In this document: piece after piece, positions 1-6,698 of the stretch
Numbering within the stretch: the stretch's first letter is position 1
Layout: each line of letters begins with the position of its first letter
Assembly: GCA_007128245.1 (NCBI GenBank)
Contig: SKXU01000014.1
Span: 1 to 23,298 of the forward strand
DNA: 23,298 nucleotides
Direction of reading: 5' to 3'
From: Candidatus Woesearchaeota archaeon
Lineage (GTDB): Archaea; Nanobdellota; Nanobdellia; Woesearchaeales; SKIA01
Program-made: the position numbers and the translations under genes
Notes under the pieces: model-generated
Told to the model about the DNA's origin: nothing
The model's input: the letters and a program-made list of their open reading frames with translations, nothing else
Database searches by the model: none

Positions 1-1
1 A

Positions 2-562
2 CGAATAAGCTCATTTCTGAAACTACCTGAATCAGTAGAAGAAGAAGCATCCCGAATCTACACCATGGCAGTACAAAAAGGCCTTGTGCGAGGACGATCC
101 ATGGAATCAGTCGTTGCAGGAGCAGTATATGCTGCGTGCAGAAAACATGACGTACCACGAACGCTTGATGAACTCTCAGAAGCATCAGGAATTGATCGCA
201 AAGAAATTGGAAGAACATACCGCTTTGTGATTCGTGAACTAGAAATTAAGATTCTCCCATCAAATCCGATCGATTACATCCCGCGCTTTGCGTCAGAATT
301 GAAATTAACAGCAATGACGCAATCAAAAGCAGTAGAGATCATCGAGGAAGCGCGAAAAATCGCCTTGACATCAGGCCGCGGACCAACCGGAATCGCAGCT
401 GCCGCGCTATATGTCGCAGCACTGATTAATGGCGAGAAGCGAACGCAACGAGCAGTAGCAGACGTTGCTGGCGTGACGGAAGTGACGATTAGAAACCGCT
501 ACAAAGAGTTGCTATCCGAGCTTAATCTTGAGGAAGAAATTAAGAAGAAGAAAAAAGACTAA
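2..562 (+). CDS. tfb: Transcription initiation factor B (TFB), 3' part
   Basis: This is the C-terminal core of archaeal TFB, the TFIIB homologue that binds TBP and the BRE element and recruits RNA polymerase. The frame is open from base 2, so the N-terminal zinc ribbon, B-finger and start codon lie outside the window. An internal ATG at 65 falls inside the first cyclin repeat and is not the start. Two cyclin-like repeats are visible: one spans the window edge to about residue 90 (AGAVYAACR, then DELSEASGIDRKEIGRTYR), the second covers about residues 95-180 (IAAAALYVAALINGE, then VAGVTEVTIRNRYKEL). The protein ends in a lysine-rich tail. The family call is firm from these repeats. Whether this is the only TFB of the organism cannot be judged here. 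Confidence 0.95.
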   Translation, partial: RISSFLKLPESVEEEASRIYTMAVQKGLVRGRSMESVVAGAVYAACRKHDVPRTLDELSEASGIDRKEIGRTYRFVIRELEIKILPSNPIDYIPRFASELKLTAMTQSKAVEIIEEARKIALTSGRGPTGIAAAALYVAALINGEKRTQRAVADVAGVTEVTIRNRYKELLSELNLEEEIKKKKKD

Positions 563-572
563 CCCGAGCACT

Positions 573-579
573 CTTAAAG
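573..579 (+). promoter_or_regulatory. TATA-like element of the YaaA-family gene
   Basis: CTTAAAG begins 27 bases before the ATG at 600, the spacing expected for an archaeal TATA element on a leaderless transcript. The same heptamer lies at the same distance before the aIF5B gene. It sits in a short palindrome, CTCTTAAAGAG. Confidence 0.5.
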
Positions 580-599
580 AGCGCCTTCTTCACACACAT

Positions 600-1244
600 A
601 TGAAACTCGTAGTTCTCCTTCCACCAAGCGAAGGAAAAGCATCAGGAGGAAGTGAGAATCCGCTTTCAGAACTACATCCTGTAACGCAAGAGCTTCTCGG
701 AAGACTCATAGGACAAGACCCTCAGAAAATCTATTCTTCTCGGCATAACGAAGCTGCGCAGCTCAACGCCCAAGTACGCACTGCACCCACCATGCCCGCC
801 ATCAAGCGATACACAGGGGTTGTGTATGACGCACTCGACTATGACACGCTTGAGCACAAAGAATGGATTGATAAGCACGTACTGATTGTGAGCGGATTGT
901 TTGGTTTGCTAACGCCACAACAACGCATTCCTAACTACAAGTTTCCCATAACGCTCCTTAGTGCAGCCAAGCTGTGGAAGCCGCACCAACACCTCACTGA
1001 GTGTTTTGTGGTGGATCTGCTGCCAAGAGCACATAAGAAAGCAGTCACGTACGACAGTGGCGTAGAAATAGACTTTACGCACACCAAAAACGGCAAAACA
1101 ATCTCAGCAGGGCATCATGGAAAGCACATCAAAGGACGGTTTGTGCGGTGGCTTGCAGAACATAACGTGACGACACAAGAAGAAATCTACCAGTATACTG
1201 AAGACGGCTATCGCTGGACTGGCGCAAGTTTTCACAAAGACTAA
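600..1244 (+). CDS. yaaA: YaaA / UPF0246 family protein
   Basis: This 214-residue protein belongs to the UPF0246 (YaaA, DUF328) family. Visible marks are the N-terminus KLVVLLPPSEGK, the central RYTGVVYDALDYDTL and LIVSGLFGLLTPQQRIPNYK, then LLSAAKLWKP and VVDLLPRAHKKAV. E. coli YaaA is a DNA-binding protein that lowers intracellular iron and limits Fenton damage during peroxide stress. Applying that role here is inference. An upstream in-frame start at 528 would overlap the TFB end and encode a run of basic residues. The ATG at 600 is preferred because the family begins with KLVVLLPPSEGK and a TATA-like element sits at the right distance. The N-terminus looks more like the actinobacterial subfamily than E. 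coli YaaA, which would fit a bacterial origin. Confidence 0.88.
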   Translation: MKLVVLLPPSEGKASGGSENPLSELHPVTQELLGRLIGQDPQKIYSSRHNEAAQLNAQVRTAPTMPAIKRYTGVVYDALDYDTLEHKEWIDKHVLIVSGLFGLLTPQQRIPNYKFPITLLSAAKLWKPHQHLTECFVVDLLPRAHKKAVTYDSGVEIDFTHTKNGKTISAGHHGKHIKGRFVRWLAEHNVTTQEEIYQYTEDGYRWTGASFHKD

Positions 1245-1270
1245 AAACAGAGTACACAAATAGTACAGAT

Positions 1271-1723
1271 ATGACATGCGTGTTTTGCGAAATGGTTGCT
1301 GGAAGAGTGCCTTGCCACAAGATTTGGGAAGACGAGAAACACCTCGCATTCCTCTCTATATATCCAAACACAGAAGGATTCTCAGTGGTTATTCCAAAAA
1401 AGCATTACGCAAGCTATGCCTTTGACCTTCCAGAAGACGTGCTTTCCGAGCTTGTGATTGCGACAAGCAAAGTAGGCAAGTTACTTGATAAGAAGCTTGA
1501 AGATGTTGGGCGTACAGCAATGATTTTTGAAGGGTTTGGAGTAGATCACGTGCACGCAAAACTCTTTCCCATGCACCAAACAGCAGATATGAAGGAGTGG
1601 CGAGAAATTACTTCAACATCAAACAAATATTTTGAGCGCTACGAAGGATATATCGCATCAAACGATTGTCCGCGCGCAGACGATAACACGCTGGCAGCGC
1701 TTGCAAAAAAAATCAGAGAGTAG
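1271..1723 (+). CDS. HIT-family protein with HxHxK motif
   Basis: This 150-residue histidine-triad (HIT) protein would be a nucleotide hydrolase or transferase acting on nucleotide-phosphate bonds. The N-terminus MTCVFCEMVAGRVPCHKIWED has a CxxC pair (C3, C6) of the kind that binds zinc in several HIT proteins. NTEGFSVVIPKKHY follows at about residue 33. The active-site segment HVHAKLFPMH spans residues 93-102. The first two histidines (H93, and H95, which corresponds to the catalytic middle His) are kept, but the third triad position is lysine (K97). The gene lies 26 bases after the YaaA-family stop and its last 11 bases overlap the end of a second, opposite HIT gene. Substrate unknown; a diadenosine polyphosphate or AMP-lysine type is possible. 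Confidence 0.88.
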   Translation: MTCVFCEMVAGRVPCHKIWEDEKHLAFLSIYPNTEGFSVVIPKKHYASYAFDLPEDVLSELVIATSKVGKLLDKKLEDVGRTAMIFEGFGVDHVHAKLFPMHQTADMKEWREITSTSNKYFERYEGYIASNDCPRADDNTLAALAKKIRE

Positions 1724-2126
1724 CTCGAATTTTCTCTGCAACCACTTCTCGCTCCTCAGTAGACGATTGCTCTCCGGCACCACCAAATCCTGGGCCGAGC
1801 GAGTCGTTTTCATAGCGAGGAATAAGATGGACGTGCAGATGCGGGACTTCTTGACCGGCAGCAGGGCCGTCACGCAACAGCACTGTGACCGCATCGCAAG
1901 AAAGGGCTTCTCGCAATGCCTTCGTGAGTTTTCTTACAACCGAGAAAACGTGCGTGGAATCAGTGAATGGCAAGTCAGAGAGGAGCGCCACAGGATTTTT
2001 AGGAATCACGAGCGTGTGACCCTCAGTGACTGGTGCGATGTCCAAGATGGCGATGACGTGCTCGTCTTCATACACGCGCACAGCAGGAATGTCTCCTGCA
2101 ATAATTTTTTCAAATACAGTAGTCAT
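1713..2126 (-). CDS. HIT-family protein (canonical triad)
   Basis: This 137-residue HIT protein has the complete motif HLHVHLIPR at residues 96-104 (H96, H98, H100), so the nucleotide-hydrolase active site is intact. The N-terminus MTTVFEKIIAGDIPAVRVYEDE and the segment VTEGHTLVIPKNP are typical of Hint-like proteins. The ATG at 2126 is chosen over an in-frame ATG at 2171. The family pattern begins there, and a TATTTAT element lies 25-31 bases upstream. The longer form would also overlap the neighbouring helix-hairpin-helix gene. It is a paralogue of the HIT gene at 1271-1723, which it meets tail to tail. It lacks that protein's CxxC pair. Likely a purine-nucleoside phosphoramidase or Ap4A-type hydrolase; substrate not determinable. 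Confidence 0.92.
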   Translation of the reverse strand: MTTVFEKIIAGDIPAVRVYEDEHVIAILDIAPVTEGHTLVIPKNPVALLSDLPFTDSTHVFSVVRKLTKALREALSCDAVTVLLRDGPAAGQEVPHLHVHLIPRYENDSLGPGFGGAGEQSSTEEREVVAEKIRATL

Positions 2127-2150
2127 GTAGAGTAAACGCGCGCGTTGTAG

Positions 2151-2157
2151 ATAAATA
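2151..2157 (-). promoter_or_regulatory. TATA element of the canonical HIT gene
   Basis: TATTTAT on the minus strand lies 25-31 bases before the ATG at 2126, consistent with a leaderless transcript. It abuts the stop codon of the upstream helix-hairpin-helix gene. Confidence 0.6.
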
Positions 2158-2670
2158 TTACGCTCGCGCAATACTTAATGCGTGTTTGATGTGGCGATCT
2201 TCGTGACCGTGATCTTTGAGCCAGTCAAAGATTTTTTCATCAGACCAAGACGCAAGATGTGTTTTGATGTACCACGCAAGCTCGTGCACGACGCGAGGAA
2301 GTGCATCCCATGACAAGTAATCCAATTGGTGTTGTACCTCGTAAAAGTCTTGTTGAAATCGCTTAAAACGTGATTCTGATGCCTGCATTGTTTTTGTCAG
2401 CTCAGTAACTGCTTGTTCAAGGATGTGCAATCTATCCTCTACACTCTTGTTTGACGGGCTCGTGTTAGGTTTAGGAGGAGGAGTAGCTTTTTTTGTTTGT
2501 GACTGCGCGTGCGCCACCGCTTTTTTTGCGACCGACTCAGGAATACCGCTCTTTTTCGCCACTGTTTCAGGGCTTGATTTTTGAAGCTTTTTGAGTGTGT
2601 ATCCAGCATCAGATAATTTTTTTGCGCGAGTAGCACCCACGCCAGGAATACTTGTAAGTGTTTTTGTCAT
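2158..2670 (-). CDS. Helix-hairpin-helix protein with coiled coil
   Basis: This 170-residue protein has three parts. Residues 1-58 hold a helix-hairpin-helix type DNA-binding element (TSIPGVGATRAKKLSDAGY) followed by a second helical repeat (KKSGIPESVAKKAVAHA). A Pro/Lys/Ser-rich linker lies at about 59-75 and a predicted coiled coil at about 76-120 (VEDRLHILEQAVTELTKTM). The C-terminal part, from about 125, is a helical module with WSDEKIFDWLKDHGHEDRHIKHAL. The HhH part resembles those of RadA, topoisomerases and DNA polymerase accessory proteins, so DNA or nucleoprotein binding is likely. No catalytic motif is visible. The start is supported by GAGGTG at 2676-2681, five bases before the ATG. 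I do not recognise a named family for the whole protein. Confidence 0.82.
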   Translation of the reverse strand: MTKTLTSIPGVGATRAKKLSDAGYTLKKLQKSSPETVAKKSGIPESVAKKAVAHAQSQTKKATPPPKPNTSPSNKSVEDRLHILEQAVTELTKTMQASESRFKRFQQDFYEVQHQLDYLSWDALPRVVHELAWYIKTHLASWSDEKIFDWLKDHGHEDRHIKHALSIARA

Positions 2671-2675
2671 CGACC

Positions 2676-2681
2676 CACCTC
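2676..2681 (-). promoter_or_regulatory. Shine-Dalgarno site of the helix-hairpin-helix gene
   Basis: GAGGTG on the minus strand with 5-base spacing to the ATG at 2670. A TATA-like TTTAAG at 2709-2714 lies about 40 bases upstream, giving a short leader that includes this site, unlike the leaderless genes nearby. Confidence 0.6.
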
Positions 2682-2717
2682 TTTAGCTAAGAAAAACAAT
2701 TACTCCTACTTAAAGGT

Positions 2718-2987
2718 TTACTCTACAACGACAAGAGCGGGAAAGCGTTGATGCGTTTTTTTGGCATACGAGAGCAAGAGCTGGTGTGCGCACTCGTAGG
2801 CGCGCTCAGAGGAGAGACCGTCGCGCTCTAGACGGATCTTTACGAGTTCTAGAGCGGCGACGAGCTCATCGGTCTCCTGTACGTGAGTAATGTGTTCGTC
2901 AAAGAAGTCCTTGTCTTGTTGAGACAAGACTCCTGTGTGAAGATTCCACACTGCAAGGCAGTGCGTAACTATGCGTAGTGCGGTCAT
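2718..2987 (-). CDS. Small helical protein of unknown function
   Basis: This 89-residue product starts MTALRIVTHCLAVWNLHTG and contains DKDFFDEHITHVQETDELVAALELVKIRLERDGLSS. It appears largely helical, with no catalytic motif, signal peptide or membrane segment. I do not recognise the family. The frame stays open upstream to a TTG at 3083, but that extension would run into the candidate RNA at 3012-3381 and reads as low-complexity sequence (TTVTTNSNAG), so the ATG at 2987 is preferred. No clear TATA element or ribosome site lies before this ATG, which lowers confidence. The gene ends 47 bases before the helix-hairpin-helix gene on the same strand. Confidence 0.6.
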   Translation of the reverse strand: MTALRIVTHCLAVWNLHTGVLSQQDKDFFDEHITHVQETDELVAALELVKIRLERDGLSSERAYECAHQLLLSYAKKTHQRFPALVVVE

Positions 2988-2994
2988 AAGAATA
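2984..2994 (+). promoter_or_regulatory. Weak TATA-like element before the candidate RNA
   Basis: TCATAAGAATA sits about 20-30 bases before base 3014, the predicted first paired base of the candidate structured RNA. It is weak compared with other promoters in the window and overlaps the start of the minus-strand gene ending at 2987. Confidence 0.3.
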
Positions 2995-3011
2995 GGCCTG
3001 CCCAGCGATTG

Positions 3012-3381
3012 CCGGGCAGGGAAGTGTGTGATATTTGTGAGGCCTGCGTTACTATTGGTTGTTACTGTAGTTTTTGCAGGCAAGGAAAGGACTGCTGTTT
3101 CCGCACACGTGGTACGATTTGGGGAGAGAGGGGGGTGGGTTACTATTGGAAGAATGGTATGTTACTTCAGGCGACCAGCATCCACAGAAACAGCAGGAAT
3201 ATGATTGGGACCCGAAGGTCCCAGCTCACCTCATTCCCAAGGGGAAGTAAGGAATAGAACGCTCTGGGTACGCAGTGGAGTGGAGAGAGCGAGTTTATGA
3301 GAAGCGCGCCCAGAGCAGTAAATGTAATTTCCTGCGCCGACTAACGACTAGCAATGCGTGTGCTTTGCCAGCCCTATTTTT
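3012..3381 (+). ncRNA. Candidate structured RNA (RNase P RNA-like layout)
   Basis: No convincing protein is encoded in this roughly 370-base gap, which is G-rich on the plus strand. The two ends can pair: 3014-3030 with 3357-3374 (interrupted, several G-U pairs), stacked on 3031-3037 with 3319-3325. Inside lie 3042-3047/3076-3081 (GCCTGC/GCAGGC), 3092-3101/3187-3196 (10 perfect pairs), 3207-3212/3217-3222 (GGGACC, 4-base loop, GGTCCC) and 3261-3268/3309-3316 (8 perfect pairs, continued by CGC/GCG across a 2x2 loop). 3083-3088 can pair with 3328-3333 as a pseudoknot. G-U pairs and a TATTTTT tract at 3375-3381 favour the plus strand. The order of end helix, P2, P3 hairpin, AGGAAAGGAC, then CCACAGAAAC recalls RNase P RNA (CR-I, CR-II). 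However, I find no good CR-V, so the identity is a hypothesis. SRP RNA is unlikely. Confidence 0.5.
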
Positions 3382-3790
3382 CAATGGTAAAGGGGAACGG
3401 TGGCTTTCTGATTTCTTGCAGCCACATCAAACCAACTTTCATGAGGTTCTTGTTGAATTGCTCTGAAATCTTGTAGGTTTTCTTGTACATGTCATATTGG
3501 ATCATCCCCATGGATTTCATGGGTGTGAGGATGCGATCGTAAAACTGGCGTTTGTTGTAGGAGATTTTCTCTTTTCTCTTGATAGGAATAGGCATTTCTT
3601 TGGGGCTTTCTATTTCTACGCCGTCGTGAAGAGTTGTTGCGAACATGCTCATTTCCGTTTTACCCATTTCTCCGTCGTGTTGTTTGATTTCCTCAATCAA
3701 GAGTTTTGCAACAATGACTTGTTGTGACGTGGCGAAGATGAGTTCGTACACGTTGTCTGGCATGTTGTACTGATCGAAGAGGATGACCAT
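3374..3790 (-). CDS. Small winged-helix-like protein, unknown function
   Basis: This 138-residue protein begins MVILFDQYNMPDNVYELIFATS. The C-terminal half (about residues 72-130: ISYNKRQFYDRILTPMKSMGMIQYD, then YKISEQFNKNL) has the helix-helix-wing layout of winged helix-turn-helix domains, which suggests DNA binding. That is inferred from pattern, not from a recognised signature. The N-terminal half is helical (TSQQVIVAKLLIEEIKQHDG). The start is supported by TTTATATA at 3814-3821, 24-31 bases before the ATG. Its last bases overlap the 3' end of the candidate RNA on the other strand. It is followed by no same-strand gene for about 390 bases. Function unknown. Confidence 0.72.
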   Translation of the reverse strand: MVILFDQYNMPDNVYELIFATSQQVIVAKLLIEEIKQHDGEMGKTEMSMFATTLHDGVEIESPKEMPIPIKRKEKISYNKRQFYDRILTPMKSMGMIQYDMYKKTYKISEQFNKNLMKVGLMWLQEIRKPPFPFTIEK

Positions 3791-3813
3791 GTAGTCTACA
3801 ATGACGTTACTAG

Positions 3814-3821
3814 TATATAAA
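3814..3821 (-). promoter_or_regulatory. TATA box of the winged-helix-like gene
   Basis: TTTATATA on the minus strand, 24-31 bases before the ATG at 3790. The rest of the 3791-3997 gap shows nothing else I can support. Confidence 0.65.
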
Positions 3822-3997
3822 TATAGCGATTAATGGGGTATTGTCTATACTGGTCTACTATTTTCGTTTATGCCGAAAAAATCAATTACTATATAGAAAA
3901 GATTTACTGATTATGAAAATCATCGTCAAGTTCATACGGTTTGTGCCCAAACAAAACAGGAAACTATTGAAGACGCGCTCAATACCTCTGAAGAGCC

Positions 3998-5908
3998 CTA
4001 GAAGTCATCAGCTGAAGAAAACCAATCCTGCTCATCAGGTTTTTCCTGAGTAGACTCTGGAACAGCAACACCAAAAAACTGTGCAATCTCACGCTCAGGC
4101 TCAACCGACATACGCAAATCCCAGTCAGGAGGAAAACAACGCTGATACGTACGCCACGCATAGCGCTCATCAATAAATACAAGAGCGCCCCGGTCGCGCT
4201 CAGAACGAATCGCACGACCCGCAGACTGCAAAATCTTATTGAAGGCAGGAAAGACATACCCATAATCCCATCCACGAGAAAACTTCTCATCATAGTACTT
4301 AATGAGGGCCTGCGTCTCCTTATCGGGACGAGCAAGCGGCAAGCCAACCACGAAGACGGCCTTGAGCATATCACCCTTGAAATCAACTCCTTCAGCAAAC
4401 GAACCAGACATGACGCCAAGAATCACGGCTCCCGAGTTCTTGTAGGAATCAAAACGCAGCAAGAGCTCTTCACGCTCCTGCTTACCCATGCCGCGCTCCT
4501 CAAAAAACACTGTTTTTTTTGTGAGCGACTGCAAGTGAGCACCTACTTTATCACGCAAATAGTACGAAGGAAAAAACACGATGCTATTACCTGGAACAAC
4601 ATCAATGCCCTTTGCAAGAATCTTTGCCTGCTCCAAAAACATGACATCACCCCTCGCTTGATACTTTGTAGTGGTTTGCGGCACAATCAGCGATAACCGA
4701 TTCGCATCAGGAAACGGAGACTTAAACGTGTAATCCTCAGAGTTCAAAGGAATATCAAGCAACTCAGCATACATCACAGTAGGCGAGAGGGTTCCCGACA
4801 TGAAAATAGTGTTGTACGACGAGCGGACCACAGGACCTGCAACCACGCCAGGATCCAAGCACCGATACGACAACACCGCATTCGCATCTTGTTTTGTCAC
4901 GATGCGAGAAAAACCCTCATCATCACCACCCCACGCAAGCAAAAACGAACCGACAGAACCAATGTATGAGCGTTGCTGCTCTTCTCGCACCACATCAGCA
5001 ATCTTCAGTAAGCGCTCAGGATCAACAGAAGAAATACGAGACAAAAACGCTGCTCGCTCAACATACGCCTCATTATCATCATCAACCACGGACGAGACAT
5101 GGTCAAGAGCTGCGCGCAACTCAGACAAGACAGGCAGTTCGTACTCAAACTTCTCTGCCTCCTGCATTGCGCGATCAATCACATTCAGCGAGATACGCTC
5201 AGAAGCCAAATCCTTAATCCGATCAGGAAGGTTGTGCGCCTCGTCAACAATAATAATTGAGGACTCTAACTCCTTGCCAATCTTAGACAAAAACACATCC
5301 CGAATCGCCGGGTTAAACAAATAAAAATAATCTGTTACGATCACACGAGACTTCTGGGCAGCAAGTACACCAATCTCATACGGGCACACCCCGCGCTCTT
5401 GACCAATAATTTTAAGCTTGCGAGAATCAGGCGTTTTGAGTGCTTGCTCAACAGCAAGTTTGGCATCAAAAGACAGCGAATTATTGGATTTAAGGTTCTC
5501 ATAATACGAGCACTTCTTATCATCACGCAGCTTACGACAATACTCCATAAACTCCCCCGAGTACATCTTATCAACGCCAGGTTGCAAACACATCCACTTC
5601 TTACCAATAAGATTCGCAACAGGAATCGTGATGTCATAGCGCCGCTCAATCTCAGCGACAGTGCTGAGCGCAATACGATGCTGGGTGTGGCGCGACGTCA
5701 AAAAAAACACTGTCAAATCATTTTTTAGCGCAAAAGACAAAGCAGGAGCAAGCGTTGCAGCAGTCTTACCAAGACCCGTAGGAGCGTGAACAACCAAATG
5801 CTTTTTTTTCTCCAGAGCACGCTCAACAGACAAAATCAACTCGTCCTGAATAGGACGCACAGCATCATGAGGAAATAATAACTCTTTTTTTCTCTCAGGA
5901 TTAAGCAT
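3998..5908 (-). CDS. XPD/Rad3-like Fe-S DNA helicase
   Basis: This 636-residue superfamily 2 helicase is of the XPD/DinG/Rad3 type, a 5'-3' ATP-driven DNA helicase of repair. Walker A is APTGLGKTA at 42-50 and the Walker B/DEAH box is IIIVDEAHNLPD at about 218-229. Between them are four cysteines, C107, C124, C133 and C175 (MCLQPG, EYCRKL, KKCSYYE, GVCPYEIG), the ligands of the 4Fe-4S cluster that defines this group. The C-terminal motor domain has FMSGTLSPT, SFAEGVDF and the motif VI segment QSAGRAIRSERDRGALVFID. Length fits archaeal XPD (550-700). The ATG at 5908 has a TTTATA element 22-27 bases upstream. It is upstream of no same-strand partner in close contact. Role in nucleotide excision or other repair is inferred from family. 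Confidence 0.93.
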   Translation of the reverse strand: MLNPERKKELLFPHDAVRPIQDELILSVERALEKKKHLVVHAPTGLGKTAATLAPALSFALKNDLTVFFLTSRHTQHRIALSTVAEIERRYDITIPVANLIGKKWMCLQPGVDKMYSGEFMEYCRKLRDDKKCSYYENLKSNNSLSFDAKLAVEQALKTPDSRKLKIIGQERGVCPYEIGVLAAQKSRVIVTDYFYLFNPAIRDVFLSKIGKELESSIIIVDEAHNLPDRIKDLASERISLNVIDRAMQEAEKFEYELPVLSELRAALDHVSSVVDDDNEAYVERAAFLSRISSVDPERLLKIADVVREEQQRSYIGSVGSFLLAWGGDDEGFSRIVTKQDANAVLSYRCLDPGVVAGPVVRSSYNTIFMSGTLSPTVMYAELLDIPLNSEDYTFKSPFPDANRLSLIVPQTTTKYQARGDVMFLEQAKILAKGIDVVPGNSIVFFPSYYLRDKVGAHLQSLTKKTVFFEERGMGKQEREELLLRFDSYKNSGAVILGVMSGSFAEGVDFKGDMLKAVFVVGLPLARPDKETQALIKYYDEKFSRGWDYGYVFPAFNKILQSAGRAIRSERDRGALVFIDERYAWRTYQRCFPPDWDLRMSVEPEREIAQFFGVAVPESTQEKPDEQDWFSSADDF

Positions 5909-5929
5909 AGAGAAGACAGCGCGCAGAAC

Positions 5930-5935
5930 TATAAA
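5930..5935 (-). promoter_or_regulatory. TATA box of the XPD-like helicase gene
   Basis: TTTATA on the minus strand, 22-27 bases before the ATG at 5908, in the 32-base gap after the nitroreductase gene. The helicase therefore seems to have its own promoter. Confidence 0.6.
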
Positions 5936-5940
5936 AGTGT

Positions 5941-6615
5941 TTACTCCTCAGGCTTCTTAGGCTTTTTGAAAAAAGACTTCGCCTGCTCAGAAAAAGACTT
6001 TTTTTCAGGCTGAGAAGCAACAAAATCATCTTTTTTCTTACGAAAATGCTCTCCCCAATCACGAAGTACCGCAGCCTTTTCCGTAACCTTTCCGCCAAAG
6101 AAATTCAGAAACACCACCTGATCTAGGGGAAGCAAAGCCTTATCAGCAGGCGTTTCACGACTATACCCTAACACCAAAATAGCTTCTGGTCGGTGACCGT
6201 CAGGAATCTTCAGCACATCGCGGATATTGAGCTCATCAAACGAAGACACCCAGCACGCACCCAAACCAAGCTCCTGAGCAGCAAGCAAGCCATTTTGCAT
6301 GCAAGCAGCCAGTGTTTGCGCCAACCACTTATCCCCAAAGCGAGGATAAAAATCATCGACCTTCCCAGAGGAGCCGCAAAACACGATGAGCACAGGAGCA
6401 TTTCTCATCCAAGACTGGCCCGGACAATTATCACACACCGCATCCTTCACACCAGGATCGGTGAGGATGATAAAGTGCCACGGCTGCATGCCCCCAACGC
6501 TCGGAGCATACGTTGCTGCGCGCACGACCTCAATAACTAACTCAAATTCCACAGGTTGGCGCGAAAAATCTCTTCGCGAGCGACGGTTGCGGGCAAGATC
6601 CAAAAAGTCAGACAT
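5941..6615 (-). CDS. Nitroreductase-family flavoprotein
   Basis: This 224-residue protein has the nitroreductase fold, an FMN-dependent NAD(P)H oxidoreductase. The N-terminus LDLARNRRSRRDF is the family's FMN phosphate-binding start. AATYAPSVGGMQPWHFIILTD (about 33-53) is the FMN-binding segment. AACMQNGLLAAQELGLGACWV (about 108-128) and PEAILVLGYSRETP (about 148-161) are also typical. The family core ends near residue 185. The last 40 residues form a lysine-rich tail (KKKDDFVASQPEKKSF and KSFFKKPKKPEE), which is unusual for nitroreductases and may bind nucleic acid or membrane; that is speculation. The ATG at 6615 has a TTAAAA-type element 23-30 bases upstream. Substrate unknown. It is divergent from the DNA ligase gene, and both promoters sit in an 83-base gap. 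Confidence 0.9.
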   Translation of the reverse strand: MSDFLDLARNRRSRRDFSRQPVEFELVIEVVRAATYAPSVGGMQPWHFIILTDPGVKDAVCDNCPGQSWMRNAPVLIVFCGSSGKVDDFYPRFGDKWLAQTLAACMQNGLLAAQELGLGACWVSSFDELNIRDVLKIPDGHRPEAILVLGYSRETPADKALLPLDQVVFLNFFGGKVTEKAAVLRDWGEHFRKKKDDFVASQPEKKSFSEQAKSFFKKPKKPEE

Positions 6616-6637
6616 ACACTTCTTACAGGGGCATGAA

Positions 6638-6645
6638 TTAAAAAA
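6638..6645 (-). promoter_or_regulatory. TATA-like element of the nitroreductase gene
   Basis: The minus strand reads TTTTTTAA, 23-30 bases before the ATG at 6615. Confidence 0.45.
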
Positions 6646-6668
6646 CCATTCGGTTACAGAACGCAGTG

Positions 6669-6676
6669 TTTATAAG
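6669..6676 (+). promoter_or_regulatory. TATA box of the DNA ligase gene
   Basis: TTTATAAG lies 23-30 bases before the ATG at 6699. It overlaps an in-frame GTG at 6666, which argues that the GTG is not the start and that the message is leaderless from about 6699. Confidence 0.7.
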
Positions 6677-6698
6677 ACGCGCCGCACCATGCACACGT

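Noticed and set aside
3092..3196. CTGCTGTTTC/GAAACAGCAG inverted repeat as insertion-sequence ends
   Set aside because: The 85-base interior has no transposase, there is no target duplication, and the repeat fits as an RNA stem.
3207..3222. CUUCGG tetraloop hairpin on the minus strand as evidence that the RNA is on the minus strand
   Set aside because: The hairpin alone favours the minus strand, but the end helices depend on G-U pairs present only on the plus strand and the T-tract is also on the plus strand. Kept as a caveat.
3009..3257. Cys-rich 82-codon frame (CDICEAC, CYCSFC, DCCF) that could suggest a zinc protein
   Set aside because: It needs a TTG start, uses AGG and TGT codons rare in neighbouring genes, loses its pattern after residue 30, and coincides with strong RNA helices.
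3012..3381. SRP (7S) RNA as identity of the candidate RNA
   Set aside because: No helix 8 signature of the GGAAG/AGCAG type is found on either strand.
3841..4053. 70-codon plus-strand frame
   Set aside because: It overlaps the helicase 3' end, has atypical composition and no recognisable content.
4800..5324. Long plus-strand frame of 174 codons opposite the helicase
   Set aside because: Mirror of the helicase gene on the other strand, with low-complexity Ser/Arg content and no motif.
6666..6698. GTG at 6666 as DNA ligase start
   Set aside because: It lies on the TATA element, and archaeal ligases align from the ATG at 6699.
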